Below, piece after piece: positions 26,167-35,239 of a stretch of 64,000 nucleotides of DNA. The notes under the pieces were generated by a model. It searched no databases, was not told the DNA's origin, and saw only the letters and a list, made by a program, of their open reading frames with translations. Each line of letters begins with the position of its first letter. Within the stretch, counting starts at the first letter, position 1. The stretch is from Candidatus Omnitrophota bacterium. GTDB taxonomy: Bacteria; Omnitrophota; Omnitrophia; Omnitrophales; Aquincolibacteriaceae. A program made the translations under genes and the position numbers. The stretch is taken from positions 496,001 through 560,000 of the forward strand of contig JACKFM010000001.1 in the NCBI GenBank assembly GCA_020632475.1, written 5' to 3'.

Positions 26167-26341
26167 AGTCGCTGTTCATTTAAACCGGAAAGTTGATTTT
26201 AAATGATTACAGCGACTTATCCCCGAAAAAGTGAGATGAATTTTTTCGGGGGTTCGTAAGCTGTTCATTTAAACCGGAAAGTTGATTTTAAATGATTACA
26301 GCGACTTATCCCCGAAAAAGTGAGATAAATTTTTTCGGGGG
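26167..26341 (+). terminator. Tandemly duplicated terminator unit after typA
   Basis: A unit of about 82 bp occurs twice with period 89 (26171-26252 and 26260-26341) and almost no change (one G/A difference seen). Each unit has a long AT-rich palindrome (TCATTTAAA/TTTAAATGA flanked by GCTGT/ACAGC) followed by CCCCGAAAAA...TTTTTTCGGGG. The near-identity points to a recent tandem duplication. Confidence 0.9.
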
Positions 26342-26454
26342 TCGTTTCTTGCTGATTCATTACCCCACTCAGCCCCCTCTTTTTAGCTCATCTTTTGAAA
26401 TTTAAGACCAAATACTCGACCCTAAAATGCCGATAAATAGATATCGTGTGCGCT

Positions 26455-27123
26455 ATGAAAAAAACAACGAATCAATGGGTTGCCCCGGAACAGGTCCTGA
26501 GCGCGGTTTACGGTAAAACTTCGCTTGAAATCAGGATGTCTGAGAATCGGCGGGACGAGGTGATCGCGGCGGCCATTTTTACCAGTTTTTTAAACCAGGA
26601 ATTTGGCACGCGTTTCAGGCTGCCGTCGAATTACCGGCAGGCAGACCGCATGGCCGATGCCGAGGGAATTGATCTGGCGGTTTTGAATACAAACGGAAGG
26701 GTTAAGAATTTACAAATTAAGGGGATCCATATTCAGCGTTCCATTGAAAGACGCCGGCGGCATTTAACGAAAGGGAGTGCGCGTATTACCAGTTCTAAGT
26801 TCCGGCGGCTGATTGAACGAGATTCTGAAGAGTTGACGCGTGTCATGAAAGACGAACTGGTTAAAATTGTTCATCATGACTACGGAGGTCTTTATCTTTT
26901 GATTCATGTGCAGGCTGATTTCGCTACGCAGACGAGTTTGGAAATCGCGATTAAGAATAATCGAAAACTGCTATTGAGTTTTAAAAGTAAGGAAGTGTGG
27001 TTTTTAAGAAATGTACCGGTGAGGGCAATCCGGGGTAAACGAAGCGCCTCGAATTGTTATGCCTATAAATTGATTAAAGTTGCACCCTACCGCCATACTT
27101 ATGGATACTCATTTGCTTTATAA
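26455..27123 (+). CDS. Hypothetical protein, possibly of the PD-(D/E)XK nuclease fold
   Basis: 222 residues, basic, no signal peptide or membrane segment. I do not recognise a named family. Residues about 72-93 read GIDLAVLNTNGRVKNLQIKG: an acidic residue at a strand start followed by LQIK is the kind of D...(E/Q)xK pattern seen in PD-(D/E)XK nucleases, and a conserved-looking SENRRDEVIAAAIF helix precedes it. The C-terminus is basic and aromatic. The gap to the oligosaccharyltransferase gene is only 18 bp, so the two are probably co-transcribed, though a functional link is not obvious. The ATG at 26455 is preferred to a GTG nine bases upstream. Confidence 0.6.
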   Translation: MKKTTNQWVAPEQVLSAVYGKTSLEIRMSENRRDEVIAAAIFTSFLNQEFGTRFRLPSNYRQADRMADAEGIDLAVLNTNGRVKNLQIKGIHIQRSIERRRRHLTKGSARITSSKFRRLIERDSEELTRVMKDELVKIVHHDYGGLYLLIHVQADFATQTSLEIAIKNNRKLLLSFKSKEVWFLRNVPVRAIRGKRSASNCYAYKLIKVAPYRHTYGYSFAL

Positions 27124-27141
27124 ATTAAGGATGATTTAAGC

Positions 27142-29634
27142 ATGCCGAATACCGCTAAACAGCATTGCGGAGGGAAACTGTTATTCGCGATTGTAATCGT
27201 GTTGGCCTCAGCCCTTTATTTTAGGACTTACGCGCTGCATCCGGCTCCGCATATGGATAAACAGATCCGTAAATCGCTCATCGATAATTTGAAAGAACAT
27301 GTGCGCCTGAATTCACAGACCGAACTTTCGAAATACCCGCCTAAGATTCAACAACAGATTATCGATAAACGTGCGGATGAGATTTTAAAAAAAGATCCGC
27401 GAGGATTTGAAAATATGGTTCAGACAACCCTCCAGAGAGTCATGAACCAGCGCAGTGAAGCCATGTCTCCACGGTATTTATCCGGTGCTGATCCGTATTA
27501 TTATTATGCCCTCACGGAAAAGGTGATTCGGGACGGTGTGTTAGGGGAGCCTGCCGCTAAACCGGGGACGTTTATCAATGTCTTGCGCAGTGCCCCCGCA
27601 GGCAATCCGGACGTTAGAAATTTGCACCCCGTTGTAGGCGCTTTTTTTGCCAAGGTGGCCAATGGGATTAATCCCGGAATTTCTTTGATGCGTGTGACGG
27701 CTTTTGTTCCGCTTTTTTTTGTAGTCCTCATCGTTCTTTTTTATTTTTTGACGGCCCGTCTTTTGGGAACCGGTCTTTTTGCGGTTTTTTCGGGTTGTCT
27801 TGTCTTTATTCTTTCTCCGATGGTGATACAACGTTCCGCTTACGGATGGTACGACACGGATGTTTATAATTTTCTTTTTCCCATTTTAATTTTGGGAACA
27901 TGCCTGTCCGGTTTGAAAGATTCAAAACAGTCTCATGTCTGGGGTTTTTTAGGAGGGGTGATGACAGGTTTCTATCCTCTTTTCTGGCAGGGGTGGTCAT
28001 TGATTTTTATGTTGATTACCGGGAGCGGTTTGGTGGTGGGTGCGGCGGATCTTCTGAAAAAGGATAAATTTAAGCGTAGATACAGCAGTTTGATTTATAC
28101 GGGCACTTATATTGTGATGTCCGCTGTTTTTGGATGGCTCTTTTTGGGCAAAGAGGTCGCTTTGGATACGCTTTCAAGTATTATCGATTATTTTCGGGGA
28201 GTGACCGGTGCCTCGATCGATGTGTGGCCGAATCTGCTGGTGATGGTTGGTGAAACAGAACCGGTCAGTTTGACCAAATGGGTTTATTTATGTTCACATT
28301 ACGGAGCTGTGGCGTTTGGTCTGATCGGATTGACGGGTGCTTGTATTCTTTATCTCAAAGATCGTGAAAAACTTGAAAACCGGTGTGCTCTTTTGACCGT
28401 TGTCTTCTTTTTGCCGATTTTTATTTTTTCGCTGAAAAGCCAGAGAATTACTATGTTTTCAATTTTTCCACTATCGCTGTTGATGGTCTTAGGAGTTTCT
28501 TATTTTCAAGACGTCGTGCGAAGGTTATCTCGAAAAATAAAAAAGCCGTTGTTTTCGAAATTATGCCGCGCAGCCGGCGGCTTAATCATTTTGGGTATGA
28601 TTGTTCCGCGTTCTCTGATCGGAGCTCATGTGGCGGGCATACAGAGACACCTGATTATGAATGATACGTGGTATCACGTTTTGAAGGAACTTGAAAAGAA
28701 GTCCTCCGAAAACAGTATTGTCTACAGCTGGTGGCCGCCCGGATATTTTATTAGTGCGATCGCGCACCGGGCTGTGGTTATTGACGGAGGAACGCATGCC
28801 CACCGGGAAAATTTTTGGATCGCCAAGGCTCTGATGACCAAAGATGAAAAAAAAGCAGCCGGTTTTTTGAGGATGCTGGCCTCCGGTGGCAACCAGGCCG
28901 CTGACTTTCTGGAATCAAAGGGGTTAAGCCCGGATGAAACCGTCGGGGTTCTGGATAAAATTGTCGGGCTTAAGCGTAAAGAAGCCTTTAAAGAATTGCC
29001 CGAAAATTGGAACGATGAAGACAAAAATGCCTTGCTTGATAAAACTCATGCTGAAAAAAATCTCCGGCCCGGATATGTGCTGGTCTATGACGATGTGCTC
29101 CATAAGAACTTGGAACTTCAGATCCTGAGCCGGTGGAATTTTCAACGAGCCCAGGAAATTTTGAGCAGCAAAACTGAAAACGTAAAGGATCTGAGAAATG
29201 ATTATGTCCAGAAGATGCTTAAAATTTCGGCTGGATCGCTCCCGTATGAAACCAATATGGCTCTTAAGGAGAAAAGAGCCGACATCTATATATTTCAAAA
29301 CGGACTAGTTTATGATGCGAAATCAAACGAAATGCACATGCCTCTTTTTGGGGGGCGTCAGACGCCTGTGAGTTTTTACTTTCGGGATGACAGGCGTTGG
29401 AACTTTAAGGAAGAACCCGATTCGACTCTGCCCGTATCCGCTGTTTTAATGAAAGACGGTGAGAAGCTGACATTGGATTTCATTCATAAAGATTTGCTTT
29501 CGACATTTTTGTTCCAGCTCTATTATTTCGATGCTGAAAGTTATGATTTTATTGCTCCCGTATCCCGTGAACATAATCCGGATACCGGTGCGACCGTCGC
29601 CGTTTTCCATGTGGACTGGGACAAAATTTCATAA
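27142..29634 (+). CDS. STT3-type oligosaccharyltransferase with altered WWDYG motif
   Basis: 830 residues: about 13 membrane segments to residue ~500 and a soluble C-terminal domain. The metal-binding residues are visible in SGADPYYYYAL (first periplasmic loop) and GWYDTDVYNFLFP (DxD-type motif), and VGETEPVSL matches the catalytic Glu loop. The sequon-reading motif WWDYG is W530-W531-P532-P533-G534, so Asp and Tyr are replaced by two prolines. The following VIDGGTHAHRENFWIAKALMT block is family-like. STT3 enzymes transfer a lipid-linked glycan to Asn of exported proteins. RBS AAGGATG precedes the ATG. Start of a glycan gene group (GT2, DegT aminotransferase, flippase). The proline pair may change acceptor recognition. 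Confidence 0.85.
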   Translation: MPNTAKQHCGGKLLFAIVIVLASALYFRTYALHPAPHMDKQIRKSLIDNLKEHVRLNSQTELSKYPPKIQQQIIDKRADEILKKDPRGFENMVQTTLQRVMNQRSEAMSPRYLSGADPYYYYALTEKVIRDGVLGEPAAKPGTFINVLRSAPAGNPDVRNLHPVVGAFFAKVANGINPGISLMRVTAFVPLFFVVLIVLFYFLTARLLGTGLFAVFSGCLVFILSPMVIQRSAYGWYDTDVYNFLFPILILGTCLSGLKDSKQSHVWGFLGGVMTGFYPLFWQGWSLIFMLITGSGLVVGAADLLKKDKFKRRYSSLIYTGTYIVMSAVFGWLFLGKEVALDTLSSIIDYFRGVTGASIDVWPNLLVMVGETEPVSLTKWVYLCSHYGAVAFGLIGLTGACILYLKDREKLENRCALLTVVFFLPIFIFSLKSQRITMFSIFPLSLLMVLGVSYFQDVVRRLSRKIKKPLFSKLCRAAGGLIILGMIVPRSLIGAHVAGIQRHLIMNDTWYHVLKELEKKSSENSIVYSWWPPGYFISAIAHRAVVIDGGTHAHRENFWIAKALMTKDEKKAAGFLRMLASGGNQAADFLESKGLSPDETVGVLDKIVGLKRKEAFKELPENWNDEDKNALLDKTHAEKNLRPGYVLVYDDVLHKNLELQILSRWNFQRAQEILSSKTENVKDLRNDYVQKMLKISAGSLPYETNMALKEKRADIYIFQNGLVYDAKSNEMHMPLFGGRQTPVSFYFRDDRRWNFKEEPDSTLPVSAVLMKDGEKLTLDFIHKDLLSTFLFQLYYFDAESYDFIAPVSREHNPDTGATVAVFHVDWDKIS

Positions 29635-29651
29635 AACCGGAGAGTGATTGA

Positions 29652-30677
29652 GTGGATAAACTTAAGAAAGTCCTTGTGATTATTCCGAATTATAACGGAG
29701 GTGAGCGTATTCTCCGCTGTATCAAATCGGTTCTTCAACAGTCCTATCCGACGATTGAGGCGGTGGTGGTGGATAATGCCTCGACGGACGGTTCGGATGT
29801 GCTGGTGCAAAAGGAATTTCCCGCAGTCCGTTTCATTCAGAATGGCTATAATGCCGGCTGGGGGATTGCTTGTAACGCCGGGATTCATGCGGTTCAAAGT
29901 GATTATGTCGCATTGTTAAACAATGATGCCTATATGGATAAGAACTGTATCGAGGAAATGGTCAAGGTGATTGAAAAAAATCCTGATTACGGTTCATGCG
30001 CAAGCCGTATTCTGTTGTGGGACGAACCTGAAAAAATCGAGGTTTGCGGGCTGGACATATACCGCGACGGATCTTCATCCGGGCGCGGGCGCCTGAAGCC
30101 GGCCGAAACCTATATGCAGGAAGAAGAGGTCTTTTGTGCTAATGACTGCTGTTGTCTGTATAAACGCCGGATGCTTGAAGATATCGGCGATTATGACATA
30201 GACTTTTTTATCTATTGCGATGAAACCGAAATGGGATGGAGGCACCAGTTGGCCGGTTGGAAATGTATTTATGCCCCCAAGGCCGTGGCCTATCATGCCC
30301 ACTCGGCTGCGGCCGGAAGCTATTCGGCGTTTAAGGCTTATCATGTCGAACGCAACCGGCTTTATCTGTGTTTTAAATCGTTTCCGATAGGGATGCTTTT
30401 GATGAGTTTTTTTTATTCGGGATACCGGTTTTTATATCAATGGTATATGTCGTCGGTTGAAAAAAAAGGTGCTTTGGCGCATTACCGGAAGGAACATTCG
30501 CTGCTGGAGGGGTTGGGTATTTTAATGAAGGCCTATGTGCATGCCTTTATGAAACTGCCCGTGATGTGGAAAAAGAGAAAAGAGATTATGCGCAAAAAAA
30601 GGATTTCGGGTAAAGAGATCAACCGGTTGTTTCAAAAATTCGGAATCACCGCCAGGCAAATGGCAAGCTACGAGTAG
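29652..30677 (+). CDS. Family 2 glycosyltransferase
   Basis: 341 residues starting at a GTG 17 bp after the oligosaccharyltransferase. The GT-A fold is shown by VLVIIPNYNGGERILRCIKSV at the start, VVDNASTDGS (about 37-46) and LLNNDAY (about 88-94) as the metal-binding region; CNDCCCLYKRRMLEDIG and DEFFIYCDETEMGWR-like segments belong to the WbbL-type rhamnosyltransferase branch. A hydrophobic stretch near 245-265 may attach it to the membrane. It probably adds a sugar to a lipid-linked oligosaccharide. Sugar identity is unknown. The operon with the upstream gene is clear from spacing. Confidence 0.9.
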   Translation: MDKLKKVLVIIPNYNGGERILRCIKSVLQQSYPTIEAVVVDNASTDGSDVLVQKEFPAVRFIQNGYNAGWGIACNAGIHAVQSDYVALLNNDAYMDKNCIEEMVKVIEKNPDYGSCASRILLWDEPEKIEVCGLDIYRDGSSSGRGRLKPAETYMQEEEVFCANDCCCLYKRRMLEDIGDYDIDFFIYCDETEMGWRHQLAGWKCIYAPKAVAYHAHSAAAGSYSAFKAYHVERNRLYLCFKSFPIGMLLMSFFYSGYRFLYQWYMSSVEKKGALAHYRKEHSLLEGLGILMKAYVHAFMKLPVMWKKRKEIMRKKRISGKEINRLFQKFGITARQMASYE

Positions 30678-30726
30678 CGTGTCGTGTATAGCGTGTCTGG
30701 TTACACAAATACAAAAAATGAGCAGC

Positions 30727-30915
30727 TCTGTTGAACCTTCTAATCGGATTAGATGTTTATGGTGGTAAAGAAAATGTTATTGTGAAACGCGCCAATCGCT
30801 TAGGAGCCTCCCCGCCTGTAAGGCAGGGTGATCTCCTTCGCTCATAGACGGCGCTAATTGTTTCCCCATAACATTTTCTTTACCCTCGCACTGTTTTTAT
30901 AAGGGGTTCAACAGA
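30727..30915. repeat. Long-hairpin element L1 with terminal inverted repeats
   Basis: The 11-bp terminal repeats TCTGTTGAACC (30727-30737) and GGTTCAACAGA (30905-30915) bound 189 bp. Inside is a perfect 17-bp stem, GGTAAAGAAAATGTTAT (30764-30780) and ATAACATTTTCTTTACC (30868-30884), enclosing a core with GAAACGCGCC, TAGGAGC, GCCTGTA, GATCTCCT and GGCGC-AATTGTTTC. The same core with different outer arms occurs at 56683-56817. The rest of 30678-30983 carries degenerate TATAGCG-type repeats (30676-30702 and 30940-30968) and the RBS of the next gene. Confidence 0.8.
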
Positions 30916-30983
30916 ACCAAGATGAGCAAGTGAAACGTGCAGTACGCAATACGCCATACACAGTACGTTGAGACAAGGAGAAC

Positions 30984-32111
30984 ATGATGATACAGATTTT
31001 TTCGAATTCGCTGGGTGAGGAAGAGTTGCAGGCCGTTAAAAAAGTATTTGAATCCAAATGGCTGGGCCGCGGGCCCGAATGCAAAGCTTTGGAGGAAGAA
31101 CTTTGTACTCATTTTGGGGTGTCTAAGGCCCTGCTGTTTAATTGTTGTACTTCGGCGATTTACACGGCATTAAAAGTTTTTGGGGTCGGGCCGGGTGATG
31201 AGGTGATTATTTCTACGGCCAATTTTGTGGCCACGGCCAGCGCGGTCATTGATTTAGGGGCGAAGCCTGTGTTTGCCGATGTCGATCCCCACACTTTTAA
31301 TATTCTGCCTTCAGAAATTGAACGCCTTAAAAATGCCAGGACTAAAGCGGTCATCATTCTTCACTACGGCGGACATCCGGCGGCCTTTGATGAAATTCGT
31401 GCGGCGTGCGGCGATAAAATCCGGATTCTTGAAGACAGCGCCAATTCGGTTTCTTCCGTTTATAAGGGGACTCACTGCGGAGCGCTCGGAGATGCCGGGG
31501 TTTTTAGTTTTGATGCCATGAAAACGCTTGTGATGGGCGACGGAGGAGTTCTTTTGATGAAAGAGGAGGCGCTTCTAAAACATGCCGAAGCTTTACGCTA
31601 TCTCGGTTACGGATCTGCGACCACATCGGGTCAGACTGCTTTAAAAAGCGGCCAGGCGCGCTGGTGGGAATATGATTTGGAATGTACGTCGGGTCGTTTT
31701 ATCTCGAATGATATTTTGGCTGCGATCGGACGTATTCAATTACGTAAATTACCCGGGTATATCAAGCGCCGCAGGGAAATCTGGGATTATTACCAAAAAA
31801 GTCTGGCGGGAATTGAAGGATTGATTTTACCGCCTGAACCGCTCAAAGAGACAAGCAGCTCCTATTATTTGTATTGGGTCAAGGCCCCGGGTAAGCGTGA
31901 TGAGTTGGCTCATTTTATGAAAGAAAGGAATGTCTACTGCACGTTTCGTTATTTTCCGCTCCATCTGGTTAAACATTTCCATGCCGGTGTCAACCTTCCC
32001 AATGCCGAGGAAATGAATGAGAATGCCTTAAACATTCCTTTGCATCAGAATCTGACCGATTTAGAAGCAGAACAGATCGTGGGCGGAATTAAAGATTTTT
32101 TTAATCAGTAA
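30984..32111 (+). CDS. DegT/DnrJ/EryC1/StrS-family sugar aminotransferase
   Basis: 375 residues. SKALLFNCCTSAIYTALK near residue 46 and EDSANSVSSVYKG (about 151-163) are typical, and the PLP lysine is in SFDAMKTLVMGDGG (about 174-187). The enzyme transaminates a nucleotide-linked keto sugar to an amino sugar in the cytoplasm. A strong AAGGAG precedes the ATG. It stands between glycosyltransferase and flippase genes, so it probably supplies an amino sugar for the glycan built by this island. Alternative members of the family act as dehydratases; the lysine seen here argues against that. Confidence 0.92.
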   Translation: MMIQIFSNSLGEEELQAVKKVFESKWLGRGPECKALEEELCTHFGVSKALLFNCCTSAIYTALKVFGVGPGDEVIISTANFVATASAVIDLGAKPVFADVDPHTFNILPSEIERLKNARTKAVIILHYGGHPAAFDEIRAACGDKIRILEDSANSVSSVYKGTHCGALGDAGVFSFDAMKTLVMGDGGVLLMKEEALLKHAEALRYLGYGSATTSGQTALKSGQARWWEYDLECTSGRFISNDILAAIGRIQLRKLPGYIKRRREIWDYYQKSLAGIEGLILPPEPLKETSSSYYLYWVKAPGKRDELAHFMKERNVYCTFRYFPLHLVKHFHAGVNLPNAEEMNENALNIPLHQNLTDLEAEQIVGGIKDFFNQ

Positions 32112-32196
32112 CCTAGCATATCCCATCCCTGTAAAGAAATAGGATTGTGAATTACTACCGGCCGGCAGTAATCTCTTTCTTCGCGGAAGCTGTTGT

Positions 32197-33399
32197 TTAG
32201 ATATCCCGAATCCTAGCAACGGCCTCATCGCCCAAGAGCAAGGCGAGATAGACCGCGCAGGCAGTGACCTGTGACAGGATCAATCCGGGAATGGTGTCTC
32301 CGAAGATCCAAAGACATACGGATAAAATAAAAACCGGCAAGTAGAGCTGTTTGATCCGGATACGGCGGCAGGCCAGTTGATGGAATAGGACAACCATCAG
32401 AATCATCTGCAGAGTTAATGATATCCCGTATTGAAAAAAATAATTGCCCGCAGGGCCAAATTCTTTACCGTAAAGAATGCTGAAAATTTGGTGAGGAAAG
32501 AAACGTCCCGCGGCCAGAAACCCACCCCCGAGCAACCCGATGACAAGAAGGCTTTTCTGAATTAGATTTTTTTCCCGGTGTTCATCGGAGATGGATTGGG
32601 AGTAGAAGGGGATGGTCACGGCCAGGGCAAAAGGCCAGATTACGTTCCTGAAATTATAGAGAGCTCCAAAAAGCCCGCTTTCTTCCCGGTTCAAGCGAAT
32701 TCGCGCCAGAACGGCAGGTGCATGTTCGATGAACAGCAATACCATGAAGATGAAAAAGATTTTAGACAGAGAGCGGATTTCCTTCTTGATTTCAAGATCC
32801 GCTGACTTGCCGGAAGCGTTTGGAATACGTAGTTTAAAGAAGAAATAAAGGCAAAGGATGGACATGGATCCGATATAACCGGCCAATGCCCCCGACACAC
32901 TCCATCCTGCAAGGATGAAAGCCCCGCCTAAAATAAAAGTCATGATTCCCTGAAAGACTTTTGAATAAGAAAAAGTGGAAAACCGCAGTTCTCCCTGCAG
33001 GAAGCCATAGAAGACTTTAAGGAGCGTTGTGGTTAGAACTAAAACACCTGCCAGGATGACGGGCAGGACGGCCGGGGCATGCAGCCAACGGCTGACCCAC
33101 GGTGAGCCCAGAGCAATGACTAAGGCGATGATTCCGGATGAGTATAAAGAAATCATGAGAAAACGGCGGACCAGGGCGATTTTAATGTCCGGTGCGGCTT
33201 TTCCGATACAGTGGACGGTTGCCAGATTTAAAGGAAGGATAAAAAAAGACAACAAACCGTAAAGTCCCATGAGTGCCTGGAAAAGTCCGTAGGATTCGAC
33301 GCCTAAAAATCGTGCGGCCATCAGGGTAAAGCAGAAGGCGAACAGGCCTGCGGCGGCTTCAGCGACAGAGGCCATTGCGACGTTTCGGAAGAAAAGCAT
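32197..33399 (-). CDS. Polysaccharide flippase-like protein (MOP superfamily, Wzx-like)
   Basis: 400 residues with about 12 hydrophobic segments in an even pattern. The N-terminus (NVAMASVAEAAAGLFAFCFTLMAARFLG, then ESYGLFQALMGLYGLLSFF) is the usual beginning of Wzx/RfbX-type flippases. It would move lipid-linked oligosaccharides from the cytoplasmic to the periplasmic face, upstream of the oligosaccharyltransferase. Its strand is opposite to the GT2/DegT genes, with the two groups converging near 32.15 kb. Confidence 0.85.
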   Translation of the reverse strand: MLFFRNVAMASVAEAAAGLFAFCFTLMAARFLGVESYGLFQALMGLYGLLSFFILPLNLATVHCIGKAAPDIKIALVRRFLMISLYSSGIIALVIALGSPWVSRWLHAPAVLPVILAGVLVLTTTLLKVFYGFLQGELRFSTFSYSKVFQGIMTFILGGAFILAGWSVSGALAGYIGSMSILCLYFFFKLRIPNASGKSADLEIKKEIRSLSKIFFIFMVLLFIEHAPAVLARIRLNREESGLFGALYNFRNVIWPFALAVTIPFYSQSISDEHREKNLIQKSLLVIGLLGGGFLAAGRFFPHQIFSILYGKEFGPAGNYFFQYGISLTLQMILMVVLFHQLACRRIRIKQLYLPVFILSVCLWIFGDTIPGLILSQVTACAVYLALLLGDEAVARIRDI

Positions 33400-33478
33400 A
33401 TTTTTTCTCAGTGGAGTAGGGTGAATCTCTTCAAGTTAAAAGTCTGTTTTGAAAAAAACAGAGCACTATCCGGTTAAA

Positions 33479-34129
33479 CTATTTTTTTCTAAGGATCACA
33501 AGCGCCGAGCTGCGTTCATACCACGATAATTTTTTAATTGCGACCAGTTCGACATCGCTGCGAAGTTTAATTTGTTCTGCCAACTCCTTTGGTTTTAGAA
33601 GACGAACAGGACAAAACTGTTTTCGGAAGATGGAATTGAATAAATACAGAGGCGACAGGCATGCGAAATGATAATTGATGATAAGAATTTTTTTGGTCAC
33701 TCGGATCATTTCATTCAATACTCGTTTTTCTATTTCAGGAGGAAGATGACACATAAGGCGGTAGCTTGTTAGATAATCAAAGGTATTATCCTCAAAATCC
33801 AGTTTTTCCGCATTGACTTGTCTGAAGTTTACATGCTGATTTGCCCCGTATTTTTTTTGTGCAACCTCAATCATTTGTGCCGAGATGTCACCCCCGGTAA
33901 TTTTAAGTCCCCGGCTGAGCAGAACCGGGAAAAGCCGGCCTGTCCCACAGGGGATGTCTAAAAGGGTGCCGGGCTCCCTGAAATAAAGTTTTGCCGCAGT
34001 CTCAAGTGCTTCGGATTCAGTCCGGTGTGCGGCGCGGCCATGCCAGCTGTTGAATCTTTCGTCGTCATATTCAGAGGCGATCTCTGCAGACTGATAATGA
34101 GATTTGGCTTTGTAGGCTCCTTGTTCCAT
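33479..34129 (-). CDS. Class I SAM-dependent methyltransferase
   Basis: 216 residues. Motif I is LLDIPCGTGRLFPVL, motif II GGDISAQMI, and the acidic loop is NAEKLDFEDNTFDYLTSYRLMCHL, a standard class I fold. The start at ATG 34129 is chosen because AGGA lies 8 bp upstream and it begins 6 bp after the stop of the preceding gene (34135); longer frames would overlap that gene by more than 60 bp. Substrate unknown; the position in a glycan island suggests a sugar or lipid-linked intermediate. Confidence 0.85.
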   Translation of the reverse strand: MEQGAYKAKSHYQSAEIASEYDDERFNSWHGRAAHRTESEALETAAKLYFREPGTLLDIPCGTGRLFPVLLSRGLKITGGDISAQMIEVAQKKYGANQHVNFRQVNAEKLDFEDNTFDYLTSYRLMCHLPPEIEKRVLNEMIRVTKKILIINYHFACLSPLYLFNSIFRKQFCPVRLLKPKELAEQIKLRSDVELVAIKKLSWYERSSALVILRKK

Positions 34130-34134
34130 CTTTT

Positions 34135-35121
34135 TTATCCTGTGGTTTGATCCATGAATTTTTGGATATCGTTTTGTGGTGCTGTTTTCCAGAGAGCGCA
34201 ATTCGACAGGAAAACCCTTAAGTGTTTTTTTGAATCTTCAAAATCATTCTGGGAAAATAAAATATCACCAAAACGCTCCCGGTAATCGGACTCATAGAGT
34301 TCGATTTCATATATTATATCATCAATTACAGCCTTTTCTTTTTTGTTGTTAGGTTTTAGGTGAATAAAGGAAAAAGATTCCGGGAATGGACAATGCTTCC
34401 GTTCAATCCCAAGTGCTTCCGGTTTGAAACGGCGGTTAAATGAAATTTTTCTGCCGCTGAGGCATGCGATGATTTCATGCATCATCAGCAAAGTTTTGAT
34501 AGACAAGGGAATCTTTTTCCAAATTTGGGTTTTTCTGGCTGTCTGATAGCGCAATTCAATGTCTTCAAAGATAGAAAAGACCCCCTCTTGAAGATCAATC
34601 ATAAGTTCGTTATCTCCTAAGAAAAAGGCGCCGCCTTGAAGCGCATGCAGTAGCTGAGTCGTTTTGCCCGATCCCGGCGGGCCGAAAAGAATAAAACCGG
34701 TATTGTTATAGATAAAAGCGGATCCGATCAGACAGATTTTTCCGGCTAGTGAGGCTTGTTTTTTTAGTAAAGGAAGGATCACGATTCTTGTCAGCAAAAA
34801 ATCGGTAAATGCCATCGAATAAAAAGTCACTTCCGCCATGGAATCGCTCCCTGTGACAGTCAATTTCCAGGGGATTCTTTTATAGGTTCCTGTTAGAGTG
34901 GTGCTGTTTTGGGGGAAATCGTCGATTTTGTTTGTCAGCCTGATTTTTGCAATTGGTTTTAGGGGGCGATCAACTTTTAAATGTTCGTAGGCTTTGACAA
35001 AATTTGCAGATAAACGGGCGTTCTCCACGATAATATCGTAGCAATGGCAGAACCGGTAATAAAAATCATCGTGTTTTTTTTGAGTCATGTCAAAAATGAG
35101 AAAACGGCCGCTTTGGGGCAC
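34135..35121 (-). CDS. HPr-kinase-like P-loop ATPase
   Basis: 328 residues. The Walker A motif GPPGSGKTT (147-155) is followed by FLGDNELMIDL, which resembles the region after the P-loop in HPr kinase/phosphorylase-like proteins. The N-terminal 120 residues form a separate, unrecognised domain. Proteins of this kind are often found in glycan or peptide modification clusters and may phosphorylate a small protein or sugar. A GTG at 35121 is used; an ATG at 35088 is possible. It is co-directional with the methyltransferase (6-bp gap), so they form an operon. Confidence 0.65.
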   Translation of the reverse strand: MPQSGRFLIFDMTQKKHDDFYYRFCHCYDIIVENARLSANFVKAYEHLKVDRPLKPIAKIRLTNKIDDFPQNSTTLTGTYKRIPWKLTVTGSDSMAEVTFYSMAFTDFLLTRIVILPLLKKQASLAGKICLIGSAFIYNNTGFILFGPPGSGKTTQLLHALQGGAFFLGDNELMIDLQEGVFSIFEDIELRYQTARKTQIWKKIPLSIKTLLMMHEIIACLSGRKISFNRRFKPEALGIERKHCPFPESFSFIHLKPNNKKEKAVIDDIIYEIELYESDYRERFGDILFSQNDFEDSKKHLRVFLSNCALWKTAPQNDIQKFMDQTTG

Positions 35122-35239
35122 TGTATCGATCTTAAAAACAATATGAATAGATTCTACAGATATTCAAAAATTCAAATTTTATTATGGGGCAAATGAAGTC
35201 TTCTTTTGATGCTTTCCAGTTTTTGATGGATTCAGGCAT

